DNA from: an uncultured Anaerolineae bacterium
GTDB taxonomy: Bacteria; Chloroflexota; Anaerolineae; Anaerolineales; Villigracilaceae
Assembly: GCA_937120535.1 (NCBI GenBank)
Contig: CAKZJX010000011.1
Coordinates: 1 to 64,000, forward strand
Direction of reading: 5' to 3'
Length of the DNA: 64,000 nt
The position numbers and the translations under genes were made by a program. Below the pieces are notes generated by a model. That model was not told where the DNA came from and did no database searches. It saw only the letters and a list, made by a program, of their open reading frames with translations. Positions 36,456 through 45,175 of this stretch are shown one piece after another (within the stretch, counting starts at the first letter, position 1; every line of letters begins with the position of its first letter).

Positions 36456-38042
36456 ATGTTTTCGTCGAATCGTCAGATTGCCCGCGCGGCCGGCGTGGTG
36501 ATGATGGCCCTGATCGTAGGCCAGATTGCTGGCCTGCTACGTTCGATCCTTGTTGCACACCTGTTCGGTGCTTCGGCCGAGCTGAGCGCCTTTTACTACG
36601 GCAACCGGGTGAGCGAGACGCTCTTCTTGCTGGTGGCCGGCGGCGCACTAGGATCGGCCTTTATTCCCACCTTCACCGGCCTGCTGGCGAAAGGCGAACA
36701 CACCGCTGCCTGGCGATTGGCGATCTCCTTGGCCCGCTTCGTCACCTTGACCCTCGGCCTGCTAGCCGGCCTCGCGGCGTTGTTCGCCCCTCAGATCGTC
36801 CGTCACGTGCTGGCCCCGGGCTTTTCGACCGATCCCGGCCTGTTTTCGCTGACCGTTGATCTGTTGCGGATTCAACTGATCTCCGCAGTGCTGTTTGGGC
36901 TGGGGGGGCTGATGGTCGGGGTGCTCAATGCCCATCAAGTGTTCCTGGTGCCGGCGCTCACGCCGGCCATGTACCAGCTAGGCATCCTCTTCGGTGCGCT
37001 GGCACTTGCGCCCCGCTGGGGGGTGTATGGGCTGGCGTGGGGGGTGGTGATCGGCGCTGCGCTGTATGTGGCCCTGCAGGTGCCAGCCGTGTGGCGGTTG
37101 CGCCCCGATCTAGCTGTGCGGACAGCCTGGTGCAAGATGCTCGACACCGATGTGCGGCATGTCTTGGCGCTGATGGGACCGCGGGTGATTGGGGTGGCGG
37201 TAGTGCAGATCAACTTCTGGGTCAATGGCTATCTGGCCTCATTCATGGGCCAGGCCAGCATGGCCGGCTTGTCGTATGGCTTCTCGCTGATGTTGATGGC
37301 TCAGGCGGCCATCGCTCAATCGGTGGCGATTGCCGCCATGCCGACCTTCTCGGCGCAGCATGCGCTGGGGCAGCAAGAGGCACTGCGCTCCTCGCTGGCG
37401 GCTTCGTTGCGCGGGGTGATCCTGTTGGCCGTGCCGGCCTCGTTGGGGCTGATCGTGTTGCGCCAACCGCTGGTGGCGATGCTCTTTCAGCGCGGCGCCT
37501 TTGACATGTCGTCTACTGAGTTGGTGGCCTGGGCCCTGCTGTGGTATGCGGCCGGCCTGGTGGGGCATTCTGTCTTAGAAGTGTTGACCCGTGTCTTCTA
37601 TGCCCAACACGACACCCGCACCCCGGTCCAGATCGGCGGGATGGCCATGCTGCTCAACATCGGGTTGAGCATCGCTCTCTCGCAGCTCTTTGTTCGGGTC
37701 GGATGGATGCCGCACGGCGGCTTGGCGCTGGCCAACTCGCTGGCTACAGCGCTGGAGGCAACGGCTTTGTTTGCCCTCCTGCGCCGGCGACTAGGCGGGC
37801 TGGAGGACGGGTGGATCGCTCGTGGTGCACTCCAAGCGACGTTGGCCGCGCTGGGGATGAGCCTAGCACTCGGGGCGTGGAGCCGCGCTGCGGCGGAGCT
37901 GAACCGCTGGTTGGTCGGGTTGGGAGGCGTCGCCTTGGGCGGGGTGCTCTATGGGGCGATCCTCTTCCTGTGGCGGGTCCCCGAAGTGTGGCAGGCCTGG
38001 GACTGGATGGTACGGCAAATCAGGCGCTTGGCCGGCGGCTAG
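36456..38042 (+). CDS. murJ: Lipid II flippase MurJ/MviN, first copy
   Basis: A 528-residue polytopic protein of the MOP superfamily with about 13-14 membrane helices. FGASAELSAFYYGNRVSETLF and ALGSAFIPTFTGLLAKGE are the MviN N-terminal blocks, and FYAQHDTRTPVQIG the conserved later loop. It moves lipid II across the membrane for peptidoglycan synthesis. A second divergent copy lies at 46301-47806 on the other strand. It may be cotranscribed with the DUF4349 gene. Confidence 0.9.
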   Translation: MFSSNRQIARAAGVVMMALIVGQIAGLLRSILVAHLFGASAELSAFYYGNRVSETLFLLVAGGALGSAFIPTFTGLLAKGEHTAAWRLAISLARFVTLTLGLLAGLAALFAPQIVRHVLAPGFSTDPGLFSLTVDLLRIQLISAVLFGLGGLMVGVLNAHQVFLVPALTPAMYQLGILFGALALAPRWGVYGLAWGVVIGAALYVALQVPAVWRLRPDLAVRTAWCKMLDTDVRHVLALMGPRVIGVAVVQINFWVNGYLASFMGQASMAGLSYGFSLMLMAQAAIAQSVAIAAMPTFSAQHALGQQEALRSSLAASLRGVILLAVPASLGLIVLRQPLVAMLFQRGAFDMSSTELVAWALLWYAAGLVGHSVLEVLTRVFYAQHDTRTPVQIGGMAMLLNIGLSIALSQLFVRVGWMPHGGLALANSLATALEATALFALLRRRLGGLEDGWIARGALQATLAALGMSLALGAWSRAAAELNRWLVGLGGVALGGVLYGAILFLWRVPEVWQAWDWMVRQIRRLAGG

Positions 38043-38045
38043 ACG

Positions 38046-38534
38046 TCAGCCGATCTTGTAGCCGATCTTGCGTAGGAAGTCTTTGCGCCAGGCGATGTCT
38101 TCAGGGCCTTCGATCCCTTTGGGCGAGGAGCCATCCACCACACCCAGGATGGCCCGCCCCTGCTCGGTTTGGGCGACGATCACCTGGGTAGGATTGGCCG
38201 TGGCGCAGAAGATGCGAGCAACCTCAGGCACGGCCTTAATAGCGTTGAGCACGTTGATCGGGTAGAATCCCTCAGCCAGGAAGACCAGGAAGGAATGGCC
38301 AGCGCCGATGGCCAGGGCGTTCTTTTGAGCCAGCTCGATCATCGCCGGATCGGTGCCGCTCCAGCGTACCAGACACTTGCCTGAGGCTTCACAGAACGCA
38401 AGCCCAAACTTGATGCCAGGCACGGCAGCGACCAGCGCCTCGTGGAGGTCCTCCACGGTCTTGATAAAATGGGACTGGCCGAGGATGAAGTTGATCGGGT
38501 CGGGTTTTTCGACGCGGACGGTCAGGAGTTCCAT
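38046..38534 (-). CDS. Adenosine-specific kinase (DUF355 family)
   Basis: A 162-residue cytosolic protein. FILGQSHFIKTVEDLHEAL, GIKFGLAFCEASGKCLVRWSG, FLAEGFYPINVLNAIK and CATANPTQVIVAQT are the conserved blocks of the adenosine-specific kinase family first described from hyperthermophilic archaea. GGAGG precedes ATG 38534. The gene ends four bases from the murJ stop on the opposite strand. Confidence 0.88.
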   Translation of the reverse strand: MELLTVRVEKPDPINFILGQSHFIKTVEDLHEALVAAVPGIKFGLAFCEASGKCLVRWSGTDPAMIELAQKNALAIGAGHSFLVFLAEGFYPINVLNAIKAVPEVARIFCATANPTQVIVAQTEQGRAILGVVDGSSPKGIEGPEDIAWRKDFLRKIGYKIG

Positions 38535-38626
38535 GGGGCAATCCTCCTTGAGTGTTGCCGATGATTATATACGCAGGTTGGAAGAAAAGGGAAGCCGATT
38601 CTCGCCCGGCAGCCACGATTGGCAGA

Positions 38627-39260
38627 TGATTGTTCCAAAATTGGCAAAAGACGGGTGAACTAACAGGGAGGGCGGCAACTCCGCGGGCAATTTCCTTAAG
38701 TTACGCCATCAAATTAGCCAAACGCAAGCCATGCGACAGATGATTTGCGGCCAAAGCGATCAGGCGGCTGATGGCAAGAGCGGAGCGGCTCACGCTTTAG
38801 CCTCGGCGCTCGTTCTGCTATCGCCTGAACGGCCCGATACACACTCGTTTTTCCAATCCCTATGCCAAGGCGATTCAACACAATCTCGACCGCTCCGTAG
38901 CTCAATCCCAGCAGGTACAGCATCACCGCCATCCCATTCACCCGTTTCGAGATCCGCTTCCGACTGACACCTTTGGGATAGACCCGAAAGACATGCCCAC
39001 AGGTTGTGCACTCCCATCTCCAGGCCCTGACCTCAGAATACTGCGTATCCACGATCTTTTTGCTCACTTCCTGCCGGGGGATAAACTGCCTTCCCTGACA
39101 TCCTTTTTGAGGGCATTGGGTTGGGGATTCATGCTGGGTTGGCTCAACTTTTGGTAAAATCAGGCTCAGGCGCATCTCGGTATGTCCCTTTCTTCATGGG
39201 TTGTGAGGGGGTATGCCTCACAACCACTTAACTACACTTTTGCCAACTTTGGAACAATCA
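38627..39260 (-). mobile_element. Internally deleted insertion sequence with 24-bp inverted repeats
   Basis: A 24-bp terminal repeat at 38627-38650 (starting TGATTGTTCC) and its inverse at 39237-39260 differ at one position. Between them is the N-terminal part of a transposase gene reading leftward. At 634 bp the element is too short for a complete transposase, so this is a remnant. The right end also carries a short tandem copy of the AACAATCAC end sequence. The family is unassigned. Confidence 0.75.
38714..39175 (-). pseudogene. Truncated transposase, zinc-ribbon/HTH part only
   Basis: A 153-residue frame: CPQKGCQG and CTTCGHVFRVYP form a zinc-ribbon, followed by GVSRKRISKRVNGMAVMLYLLGLSYGAVE and GIGKTSVYRAVQAI, a helix-turn-helix typical of IS transposase N termini. 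The catalytic DDE domain is missing; after RLKRE the sequence turns into unrelated residues. It is enclosed by the inverted repeats of the 634-bp element. Confidence 0.75.
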
Positions 39261-39370
39261 CAGAACAATCACGTTGGCAGGGGAGCTATGCCTGCGTGGG
39301 TATGATTTTCTACCCTTGCGGCGTCTACTCTCCTGGAATCGTCCCTACTCCATTATTTCAAGGAGCAAGC

Positions 39371-40039
39371 ATGTCTCTTCTCAACGAGGAAATTCAAGAG
39401 CAAGTGCGACAAGCGTTTAGCGCCATGACGAAACCGGTCAAGGTGCTCTTCTTTAGCCAAGGACAAGGCGGCGCTTTAGAATGTGATTACTGCGCTGAAA
39501 CCCACCAATTGCTGGAAGAGCTGGCCGCTCTTTCGGACAAGATCGAGCTGGAAGTGTACGATTTTCTCGCCGACGAGGCAGTTGCCCAACAATACGGTGT
39601 GGACAAGATCCCGGCCATCGTCTTATTGGGCGGTGAACCGCTCAAGGATTATGGCATTCGATTCTACGGCATTCCTTCCGGTTATGAGTTTGGTACGTTG
39701 ATCGAAGATCTGCTGATGCTCAGCCAAGGCGAGCATAACCTGCTCCCTAAGACGCTAGAGGCCCTGCAGCAGATCGATCAACCGGTGCACATCCAGGTCT
39801 TCGTTACGCCTACTTGTCCCTATTGTCCGCGAGCCGTGTTGTTGGCCCATAAGTTGGCCATGGCGAGCGATCACATCAGGTCCGATATGGTGGAGGCGAT
39901 TGAGTTCCCTCACCTGGCCAACAAATATCAAGTCTACGGCGTGCCACGCACGGTGATCAATGAGGTCATCCACATCGAAGGCGCGGTGCCTGAATCGGCG
40001 CTCATCCAGCGAATGATGGCCGGCCTCAAGAAGGCATGA
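39371..40039 (+). CDS. Protein disulfide oxidoreductase, two thioredoxin folds
   Basis: A 222-residue protein with two fused thioredoxin/glutaredoxin folds, each with a redox pair: CDYC (about residue 38) and CPYC (about residue 152), with cis-proline segments DKIPAIV and YGVPRTV. This is the Pyrococcus-type PDO found mostly in thermophiles, which forms or isomerises cytosolic disulfides with thioredoxin reductase as partner. ATG 39371 follows AAGGAG; upstream in-frame codons run into the IS remnant. The next gene overlaps by ATGA. Confidence 0.9.
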   Translation: MSLLNEEIQEQVRQAFSAMTKPVKVLFFSQGQGGALECDYCAETHQLLEELAALSDKIELEVYDFLADEAVAQQYGVDKIPAIVLLGGEPLKDYGIRFYGIPSGYEFGTLIEDLLMLSQGEHNLLPKTLEALQQIDQPVHIQVFVTPTCPYCPRAVLLAHKLAMASDHIRSDMVEAIEFPHLANKYQVYGVPRTVINEVIHIEGAVPESALIQRMMAGLKKA

Positions 40040-40272
40040 CTGCGTCTGGCGTCATTTCCTCGCGCAAAAAGAAGAAACCCGCCTCTTCCACAAGCCAGCG
40101 AAGAGATGGGAAAAAGAACCTCAATCTTTCCATAGCCGGGCACTCGTGTGGCGGCGCACCGCACCGCGGCCAGCTCTGCCCGCAGTGCGGCCAAGGGCGC
40201 TTGGACTACGACGGGCTGCTCAACCTGGTCTGTCCGGCATGTGGGTATACCTCGGGCGGCGGGTTTACCTGA
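40036..40272 (+). CDS. Small zinc-ribbon protein
   Basis: A 78-residue protein: a basic N-terminal half and a C-terminal zinc ribbon [25 protein letters not shown] with two CxxC pairs. Its ATG overlaps the stop of the disulfide oxidoreductase (ATGA), which favours a real coupled gene. Such ribbons bind nucleic acid or proteins; the function is unknown. Confidence 0.6.
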   Translation: MTASGVISSRKKKKPASSTSQRRDGKKNLNLSIAGHSCGGAPHRGQLCPQCGQGRLDYDGLLNLVCPACGYTSGGGFT

Positions 40273-40296
40273 TAATCTCCCTCCCCTGGGCGTGTC

Positions 40297-40683
40297 CTAG
40301 GGTCGTTCTCCGAAGAACAAATCCCACCACACTTGCCAATTGGGCAGCAGGGTCGGGGCCGGCGTGGGCGTTGGAGTAGCTGGAAGGATGGCTTCGCCTT
40401 CGATTCCCACCGGCACAACCGCTATCTCCCCTTCTCGGGCCATGCGGTTGTGGACTCGTGCAAATCCCTCAACAGCCGCTTCAGAGGTGGCATAAGCGAC
40501 GGCGGTTTGTAGGGCGATCTGGGTGTGCATCAGGTGGGTGGCCGTAGCGCGATGGGCTTGGGCTTCTTTCGACAAGCGTTCGAGTTCTTCCAGACGGGCG
40601 TTGAATTCGATCACCAGCAAAAACAACGTTCCAATTCCGACGGCCCAGGCAAGTCGGCGCCAGGGAAGGGCGAAACGGTTCAT
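40297..40683 (-). CDS. FtsB/DivIC-like septum protein
   Basis: A 128-residue bitopic protein: short basic N terminus, one membrane helix (about 9-25), a short coiled coil (FNARLEELERLSKEAQAHRATA), then a region ending in a Pro/Thr linker and NWQVWWDLFFG. The architecture matches FtsB/DivIC septum-formation initiators, including the GFARVHNRMAREGE-type segment after the coil. Assignment is by architecture, so moderate confidence. Confidence 0.65.
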   Translation of the reverse strand: MNRFALPWRRLAWAVGIGTLFLLVIEFNARLEELERLSKEAQAHRATATHLMHTQIALQTAVAYATSEAAVEGFARVHNRMAREGEIAVVPVGIEGEAILPATPTPTPAPTLLPNWQVWWDLFFGERP

Positions 40684-40711
40684 GACCTTATCTTACTCTC
40701 GCTTCTCACAG

Positions 40712-40740
40712 TTGGCAAGGCGCGCATCCTCTGGTACAAT
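40712..40740 (+). promoter_or_regulatory. Promoter of rplI
   Basis: TTGGCA (40712-40717), 17-base spacer, TACAAT (40735-40740), leaving a leader of about 60 bases before ATG 40806. Confidence 0.75.
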
Positions 40741-40805
40741 CCAGCCCTGCGAGGCGTTGTACCCTTCGCCCGCAGATCTCTCTATCCAACGAAAGGGCTT
40801 GACAG

Positions 40806-41348
40806 ATGAAAGTGTTGTTGTTGAAAGATGTGTATAAGCTGGGTCGTGCCGGCGAGGTGAAAAAAGTCGCCGACGGCTACGGCCGTAATTTTCTGATCCC
40901 TCAAGGGTTGGCCGTCTTGGCGACCCCCGACGCTCTAAAGCAGGCTGAGCGCATTCGCCAGCAGGCCGAGATCCGCCGCACTGCTTTGAACCAAGAGCTG
41001 CAAGGGTTGGCGGAGCAGATCAACGGCATGGAGTTGACCTTTATGGTCAAGGCCGGCGAGACCGGCAAGCTATATGGCTCGGTTTCGGCTCATGACGTAG
41101 CCGAAGCCATTACCCAGAAGGTGCGCTTCGAGATCAAGCGCCAGCAGGTGGATATGCAACCTATTCGCGAGCTTGGCCAATACACTGTTCCGGTGCGGCT
41201 AACGATGGACCTGGTGCCCGAGGTCAAAGTGATTGTGCGCCGCGAGGGCGAGGAAGAAGAGAGAGCACGCCAAGAGAAAGGCAAACCGACAGCTAGGAAA
41301 GCCCGCCCTAAGGCGGCTGCCGAAGCTGCTCCGGCCACTTCCGAATGA
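40806..41348 (+). CDS. rplI: 50S ribosomal protein L9
   Basis: A 180-residue L9. [18 protein letters not shown] then [20 protein letters not shown] is the N-terminal signature, followed by the long connecting helix and the C-terminal domain ([12 protein letters not shown]). About 30 extra residues at the C terminus are Lys/Ala/Arg-rich, a common extension. It has its own promoter and stands alone rather than next to rpsF/rpsR. Confidence 0.96.
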   Translation: MKVLLLKDVYKLGRAGEVKKVADGYGRNFLIPQGLAVLATPDALKQAERIRQQAEIRRTALNQELQGLAEQINGMELTFMVKAGETGKLYGSVSAHDVAEAITQKVRFEIKRQQVDMQPIRELGQYTVPVRLTMDLVPEVKVIVRREGEEEERARQEKGKPTARKARPKAAAEAAPATSE

Positions 41349-41422
41349 AGTTTTTGCCGCCTGCTGCGTTGTGGGATCCTGTCTAGGGGGTGGATTCCGA
41401 AGCGGCAGGTGGCAGGATTTGA

Positions 41423-41466
41423 TTTGACCTGTGACTGTTCCTTCTGCAGGTCAAACGTGGTACACT
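41423..41466 (+). promoter_or_regulatory. Inverted repeat and -10 box before the RodZ-like gene
   Basis: TTTGACCTG (41423-41431) and CAGGTCAAA (41447-41455) form a perfect 9-bp inverted repeat with 15 bases between. It lies just upstream of TACACT (41461-41466), which ends seven bases before ATG 41474. The repeat covers the -35 position, so it may be an operator; it could also be the terminator hairpin of rplI, though no T-run follows. Confidence 0.5.
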
Positions 41467-41473
41467 TTTTCGC

Positions 41474-42094
41474 ATGCAATCTCCTCCTGAAACCATTGGT
41501 CAGCGGCTCAAGCGCCTGCGCCTGGAGCGGAAGCTGACCCTCGAGCAAGTCTTCGAGGCGACCCGCATTCGCCCGCACTACCTGGAAGCGCTTGAGAACG
41601 ATGACTTTTCGGTGATGTCGTCTGCTGCTCAGGGGCGCGGTTTCCTCCGTCTGTACGCCGAATTCCTGGGTTTGGATCTGGAAGCGGCGCGACGGGAACT
41701 TGAGCAGGCCGCGACGGCTTCCTCGCCCCTTTCGGAAACTCCGCCTGAGGCTGGTCCGACCTCTCCAGCCCTCCCCGCTTCGGCACCTGAACCTGAAGCC
41801 GGCTTGCCCGAACCCCAGGCCGAACGCCGTCCCTTCTGGACTCGCCCCTTCCGTCGCACGGCGGCCACCTCGGCCCGAGAGACGCCGGCCGCCCCGCCGC
41901 AGGAGCAGACGCCAACAGCCCCTCAGGCGCTAGAAGACCTGACTGGAGAAGCCCTGCCGGCCGAAGACCGGCGGCCTGCTGCAGACACGCCGGCCCAGGA
42001 GCGGCTTGAGACTTTGCCCGGGGCCGACGAGCAAACATCGTTGCGCCAGGGCAAACCGGCGGCTGTGCCAAGCGGTAAAAAAAAAGCTCCCTAG
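41474..42094 (+). CDS. RodZ-like HTH protein, first half (zero-frame product)
   Basis: A 206-residue frame with an N-terminal HTH_25 domain (about residues 7-75; IGQRLKRLRLERKLTLEQV, then YLEALENDDFSVM and GFLRLYAEFLGLDL), as in RodZ. A Pro/Ala/Glu-rich linker runs to AVPSGKKKAP and a TAG at 42092. The run of nine A bases at 42077-42085 lies in the final codons. A one-base backward slip there continues in frame into the next ORF, giving a 602-residue protein. As read, this half has no membrane segment and would be a soluble DNA-binding product. Confidence 0.8.
   Translation: MQSPPETIGQRLKRLRLERKLTLEQVFEATRIRPHYLEALENDDFSVMSSAAQGRGFLRLYAEFLGLDLEAARRELEQAATASSPLSETPPEAGPTSPALPASAPEPEAGLPEPQAERRPFWTRPFRRTAATSARETPAAPPQEQTPTAPQALEDLTGEALPAEDRRPAADTPAQERLETLPGADEQTSLRQGKPAAVPSGKKKAP
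42077..42085 (+). other. A9 run, candidate slippage site
   Basis: Nine consecutive A bases in a GC-rich Pro/Ala linker, placed exactly where the two halves of the RodZ-like gene must join. With a -1 slip the frame reads SLEPEAEARAPTLSEPATP and stays open to 43281. Confidence 0.6.
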
Positions 42095-42171
42095 AGCCTG
42101 AGGCCGAGGCCAGGGCGCCGACCCTTTCTGAGCCGGCAACTCCAATCAGTTCAGAGCAGTCGTCATCTGGG

Positions 42172-43281
42172 GTGGGGCCGGCAGCAGACGTTGGGGGGCT
42201 GGACGGCTTTTTGGGGCCGGATACGCGCTGGGGAAGGGGCGAGGCGCCGGCAGAATCGCCCAGGAGGGAGCACGATGCCGGGCAGGGAGGATCGGCCCGG
42301 GCAGCGGTTCAATCACATCCCCTTTCTTCACAAGCCCTGTTTGCCCAGATCGGAGTACAGTTGCGTCAACGCCGAGAGATGCTCAATCTCCGGCATGAGG
42401 AGATCGAGCGTCATCTCCGTATTCGCGCCCATTACCTGCAAGCGCTGGAGGATGGGGATTTGGAGCGGCTTCCTTCGCCAGTCCAGACGCGCGGCTTGTT
42501 GGCCTTGTATGCTTCGTTTCTGGATCTGGACTTGGAGGCGCTGCTGTTGCAGTTTGCCGAGGCGTTGCAGGCCCGTCATCGGGAACGACATCCACTGCCT
42601 CCTGGCGCGCGCGGCATTCCCTCAATGGAGGCGCCGCCTCGCGTTCCGCCCCTGACTCGTTTGCTGGCTGCCGACCTGCTAGTTATCGGGGTGTTCCTGG
42701 GGCTCATGGCGTTTGTGCTGTGGAGCGTGAACCGCATGCTTGGCCAGCTGGCCCAGGCAGTCGCTACAATTCCCCCAATCGAGGAGGTGTTGGAGGTGGA
42801 GCCCGGTCCCACGAGCACGCCGACCGCCGCCCTGGTTGGGGAGATCGTGCTGACGACGCCAACTCTGGAGGAGACGCCGCTGATCTTGCCCACGCCGCAG
42901 GCCGGCGTGACAGTGCAGATCAATCTGATCGCCCTGGAGCGAACCTTTTTGCGGGTGATTGCGGATGGCAAGGTGGCGTTTGAAGGGCGTGTGGCGCCTG
43001 GCTCAGCTTATCCCTTCGAGGCAACGTCGCAGATCGAGGTGGTGGCCGGCAATGGTGCCGCCTTGCGGGTGTATTATAATCAACGCGATCTGGGGCTGTT
43101 GGGCGGGATGGGAGAGGCAGTATTGCGCATCTTTCGGGCGGAAGGGATCGTCACCGCTACACCCACAGCCAGCCCGACGCCGACCATCACGGCGACGCCC
43201 ACCATCACATCCACACCCACTCGCACCACAACCCCCACGCGCACCCCTACTCCCACGCGCACACCCACGCCGACGCGCTGA
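42172..43281 (+). CDS. RodZ-like protein, second half (HTH, membrane helix, DUF4115)
   Basis: The frame is open from the A9 run at 42085; the first usable start codon is GTG 42172, with only weak ribosome-site support. A second HTH_25 domain (about residues 62-130; IGVQLRQRREMLNLRHEEIERHL, then HYLQALEDGDLERL) closely resembles the one in the first half. A membrane helix follows (LLVIGVFLGLMAFVLWSV), then a DUF4115-like extracellular domain (NLIALERTFLRVIADGKVAFEGRVAPG) and a Thr/Pro repeat tail. RodZ anchors the MreB cytoskeleton. Most likely this is the C-terminal part of one protein starting at 41474. Confidence 0.78.
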   Translation: MGPAADVGGLDGFLGPDTRWGRGEAPAESPRREHDAGQGGSARAAVQSHPLSSQALFAQIGVQLRQRREMLNLRHEEIERHLRIRAHYLQALEDGDLERLPSPVQTRGLLALYASFLDLDLEALLLQFAEALQARHRERHPLPPGARGIPSMEAPPRVPPLTRLLAADLLVIGVFLGLMAFVLWSVNRMLGQLAQAVATIPPIEEVLEVEPGPTSTPTAALVGEIVLTTPTLEETPLILPTPQAGVTVQINLIALERTFLRVIADGKVAFEGRVAPGSAYPFEATSQIEVVAGNGAALRVYYNQRDLGLLGGMGEAVLRIFRAEGIVTATPTASPTPTITATPTITSTPTRTTTPTRTPTPTRTPTPTR

Positions 43282-43312
43282 GCGGCGTTGATGGCTTTTC
43301 GTGGATCGGAAT

Positions 43313-44716
43313 ATGCCAAGGAACACCTTTTATCTGGTTTCGCTCGGTTGTGCTAAGAATACAGTGGATTCGGACTCGATGGCCCAGTTGCTGGAGCGCG
43401 AGGGCTTTTCGGCGGTGGAGGATCCTCGCAAAGCCGAGGTGTTGATCGTAAATACCTGCGGTTTCATCGGGCCGGCCCGCGAGGAATCGCTGAACATGCT
43501 ACGTCATTTGGCCAAGATCAAGCGCAAGCACCAGTTGCTGATCGCGGCCGGCTGCCTGACCCAGCGCTATGGGGCCCACGTGGCTCGTCAGGCGCCCGGC
43601 CTGGATGGCATCCTAGGCACGCGTCGCTGGATGGACATTGTACAGGTAGTGCGCCAGTTGCGCCAAAGCGCCCATCCCCAGCCCTTGTATCACCTGCCGG
43701 AGGCGCAAACAGTGGGCACCGACGAGGCCGGCGTGCTGCGCGCCCATCGGTTCGGCGCTTCGGCCTATCTCAAGATCGCTGACGGTTGTCGCCGGCCCTG
43801 TGCGTTTTGTGCCATTCCGCTCATCAAGGGGAGGGCGGTCAGCCGCCCGTTGGAGACCTTGCTCGACGAGGCGCGGCGCCTGCGAGATCGAGGGGTGCGC
43901 GAGTTGATCCTGATCGCCCAGGATACCACCGATTACGGCCACGATCTCGGCATGAAGGACGGCTTGGCCATCCTGTTGGAGCGGTTGACCCAAACTGTGC
44001 CCGACATGGAGTGGATCCGCATTTTGTATGCATATCCGGGCTACGTGACCGATCGGCTGATTGATGTGATGACGTCTTCGAAGCAGATCGTCCCGTATCT
44101 GGATATGCCATTACAACATGCGCATCCAGACGTGTTGCGACGCATGCGGCGGCCGGCCAACCTGGACTGGGTGTATCGCACTCTGGAGAAACTACGCTCG
44201 CGCCTGCCTGGCATCGCCCTGCGCACCACTTTCATCGTGGGGTATCCGGGTGAAACCGAGCAGGAGTTCCGTACCCTGGAGGAGTTCGTCCGCACCGTGC
44301 GCTTCGATCGGGTAGGGGTATTCCGCTTCTCGTTTGAGCCTGGAACGGCCTCCGCACCCTTGGGAGACCCGATCCCACCGGAGGTCAAGGAAGAGCGTTA
44401 CCGGCGCTTGATGGAGCTGCAGCAGGGCATTTCGCTGGAGATCAATCAGTCGTTTGTCGGGGAGACGCTGGAAGTGCTGATCGAGGGGCATTCCCAAGGG
44501 GTATCGGTGGGGCGCTCGTATCGCGATGCACCGGAGATCGACGGCTACGTGCTGGTGCAAGGGGAAGTGGAGGTGGGGGAAATGATCCCAGTGCGCATCG
44601 AGGGCGCTATGGCCTATGATTTGGCCGGCATCCCAGCCTGGGGTCAGGTGCCGATTACGAGGCACTTCGTGCCAGGGCCGTCGCTCCCAGGATCAGGATC
44701 GAGAGCACCAAGCTGA
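43313..44716 (+). CDS. rimO: Ribosomal protein S12 methylthiotransferase
   Basis: Radical SAM enzyme that methylthiolates an aspartate of ribosomal protein S12. The N-terminal UPF0004 domain starts FYLVSLGCAKNTVDSD and carries three cysteines (LGCAKN, VNTCGF, AGCLTQ). The radical SAM motif is DGCRRPCAFCAIP (CxxxCxxC), and a TRAM domain lies at the C terminus. ATG 43313 is preferred; GTG 43301 is in frame four codons upstream. The last 62 bases overlap the 3' end of the convergent membrane-protein gene, so the C-terminal tail (HFVPGPSLPGSGSRAPS) is probably not conserved. Confidence 0.93.
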   Translation: MPRNTFYLVSLGCAKNTVDSDSMAQLLEREGFSAVEDPRKAEVLIVNTCGFIGPAREESLNMLRHLAKIKRKHQLLIAAGCLTQRYGAHVARQAPGLDGILGTRRWMDIVQVVRQLRQSAHPQPLYHLPEAQTVGTDEAGVLRAHRFGASAYLKIADGCRRPCAFCAIPLIKGRAVSRPLETLLDEARRLRDRGVRELILIAQDTTDYGHDLGMKDGLAILLERLTQTVPDMEWIRILYAYPGYVTDRLIDVMTSSKQIVPYLDMPLQHAHPDVLRRMRRPANLDWVYRTLEKLRSRLPGIALRTTFIVGYPGETEQEFRTLEEFVRTVRFDRVGVFRFSFEPGTASAPLGDPIPPEVKEERYRRLMELQQGISLEINQSFVGETLEVLIEGHSQGVSVGRSYRDAPEIDGYVLVQGEVEVGEMIPVRIEGAMAYDLAGIPAWGQVPITRHFVPGPSLPGSGSRAPS

Positions 44717-45167
44717 TCTGCACTAGACGCTCCTCGCGCTGCTGTAGGCGGAGCAATTCTTCTTCGCTGCCGGCCTTTTGCCGCCGAAGCAGAGCGCGGC
44801 GGATGGCAGGGAGCACTTCCCAGGTTTGAACGGCGGTCACGGCAGCCAGGATCAACCCCAAGCCATGTTTGATCAGGATCGCTAGCGACCATTGGCTGCT
44901 GACATCGAAAAACCCCTGGTAGTGTTGGTTGGCGCTCAGTTGAAACAGGCCGGTGGCCACCAATAGGCCGATGCAAAACCAAGCCAGCGGTTCTAGCCGG
45001 CGCTGCATGGCTTCGAGGAAAGCCAGCTGATCGGCCGAAGACAGGCTTTTGCGCATGGCCGGCAGCATCAGCAGGGAGATGGAGACGATCCCTCCCACCC
45101 ACGCGACTGTGGCCAACATGTGCAACCAGTACACCAGGGTGAGCGCCCAGATCGGAGGTGCTGCCAT
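44655..45167 (-). CDS. CopD/DUF4149-like membrane protein
   Basis: A 170-residue protein with four membrane helices (about 8-28, 55-75, 88-108, 145-165). LVYWLHMLATVAWVGGIVSISLLMLPAM resembles the first helix of CopD-like and DUF4149 proteins, where the His may bind heme or copper. Function is not certain. It follows the next upstream gene by eight bases, and its 3' end overlaps rimO on the other strand. Confidence 0.7.
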   Translation of the reverse strand: MAAPPIWALTLVYWLHMLATVAWVGGIVSISLLMLPAMRKSLSSADQLAFLEAMQRRLEPLAWFCIGLLVATGLFQLSANQHYQGFFDVSSQWSLAILIKHGLGLILAAVTAVQTWEVLPAIRRALLRRQKAGSEEELLRLQQREERLVQISLVLSILILGATALARSAS

Positions 45168-45175
45168 GGAAGCGT

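Noticed and set aside
39182-39370. N-terminal extension of the disulfide oxidoreductase
   Set aside because: The in-frame codons run through the right end of the IS remnant, and a strong ribosome site precedes ATG 39371, where the conserved protein begins.
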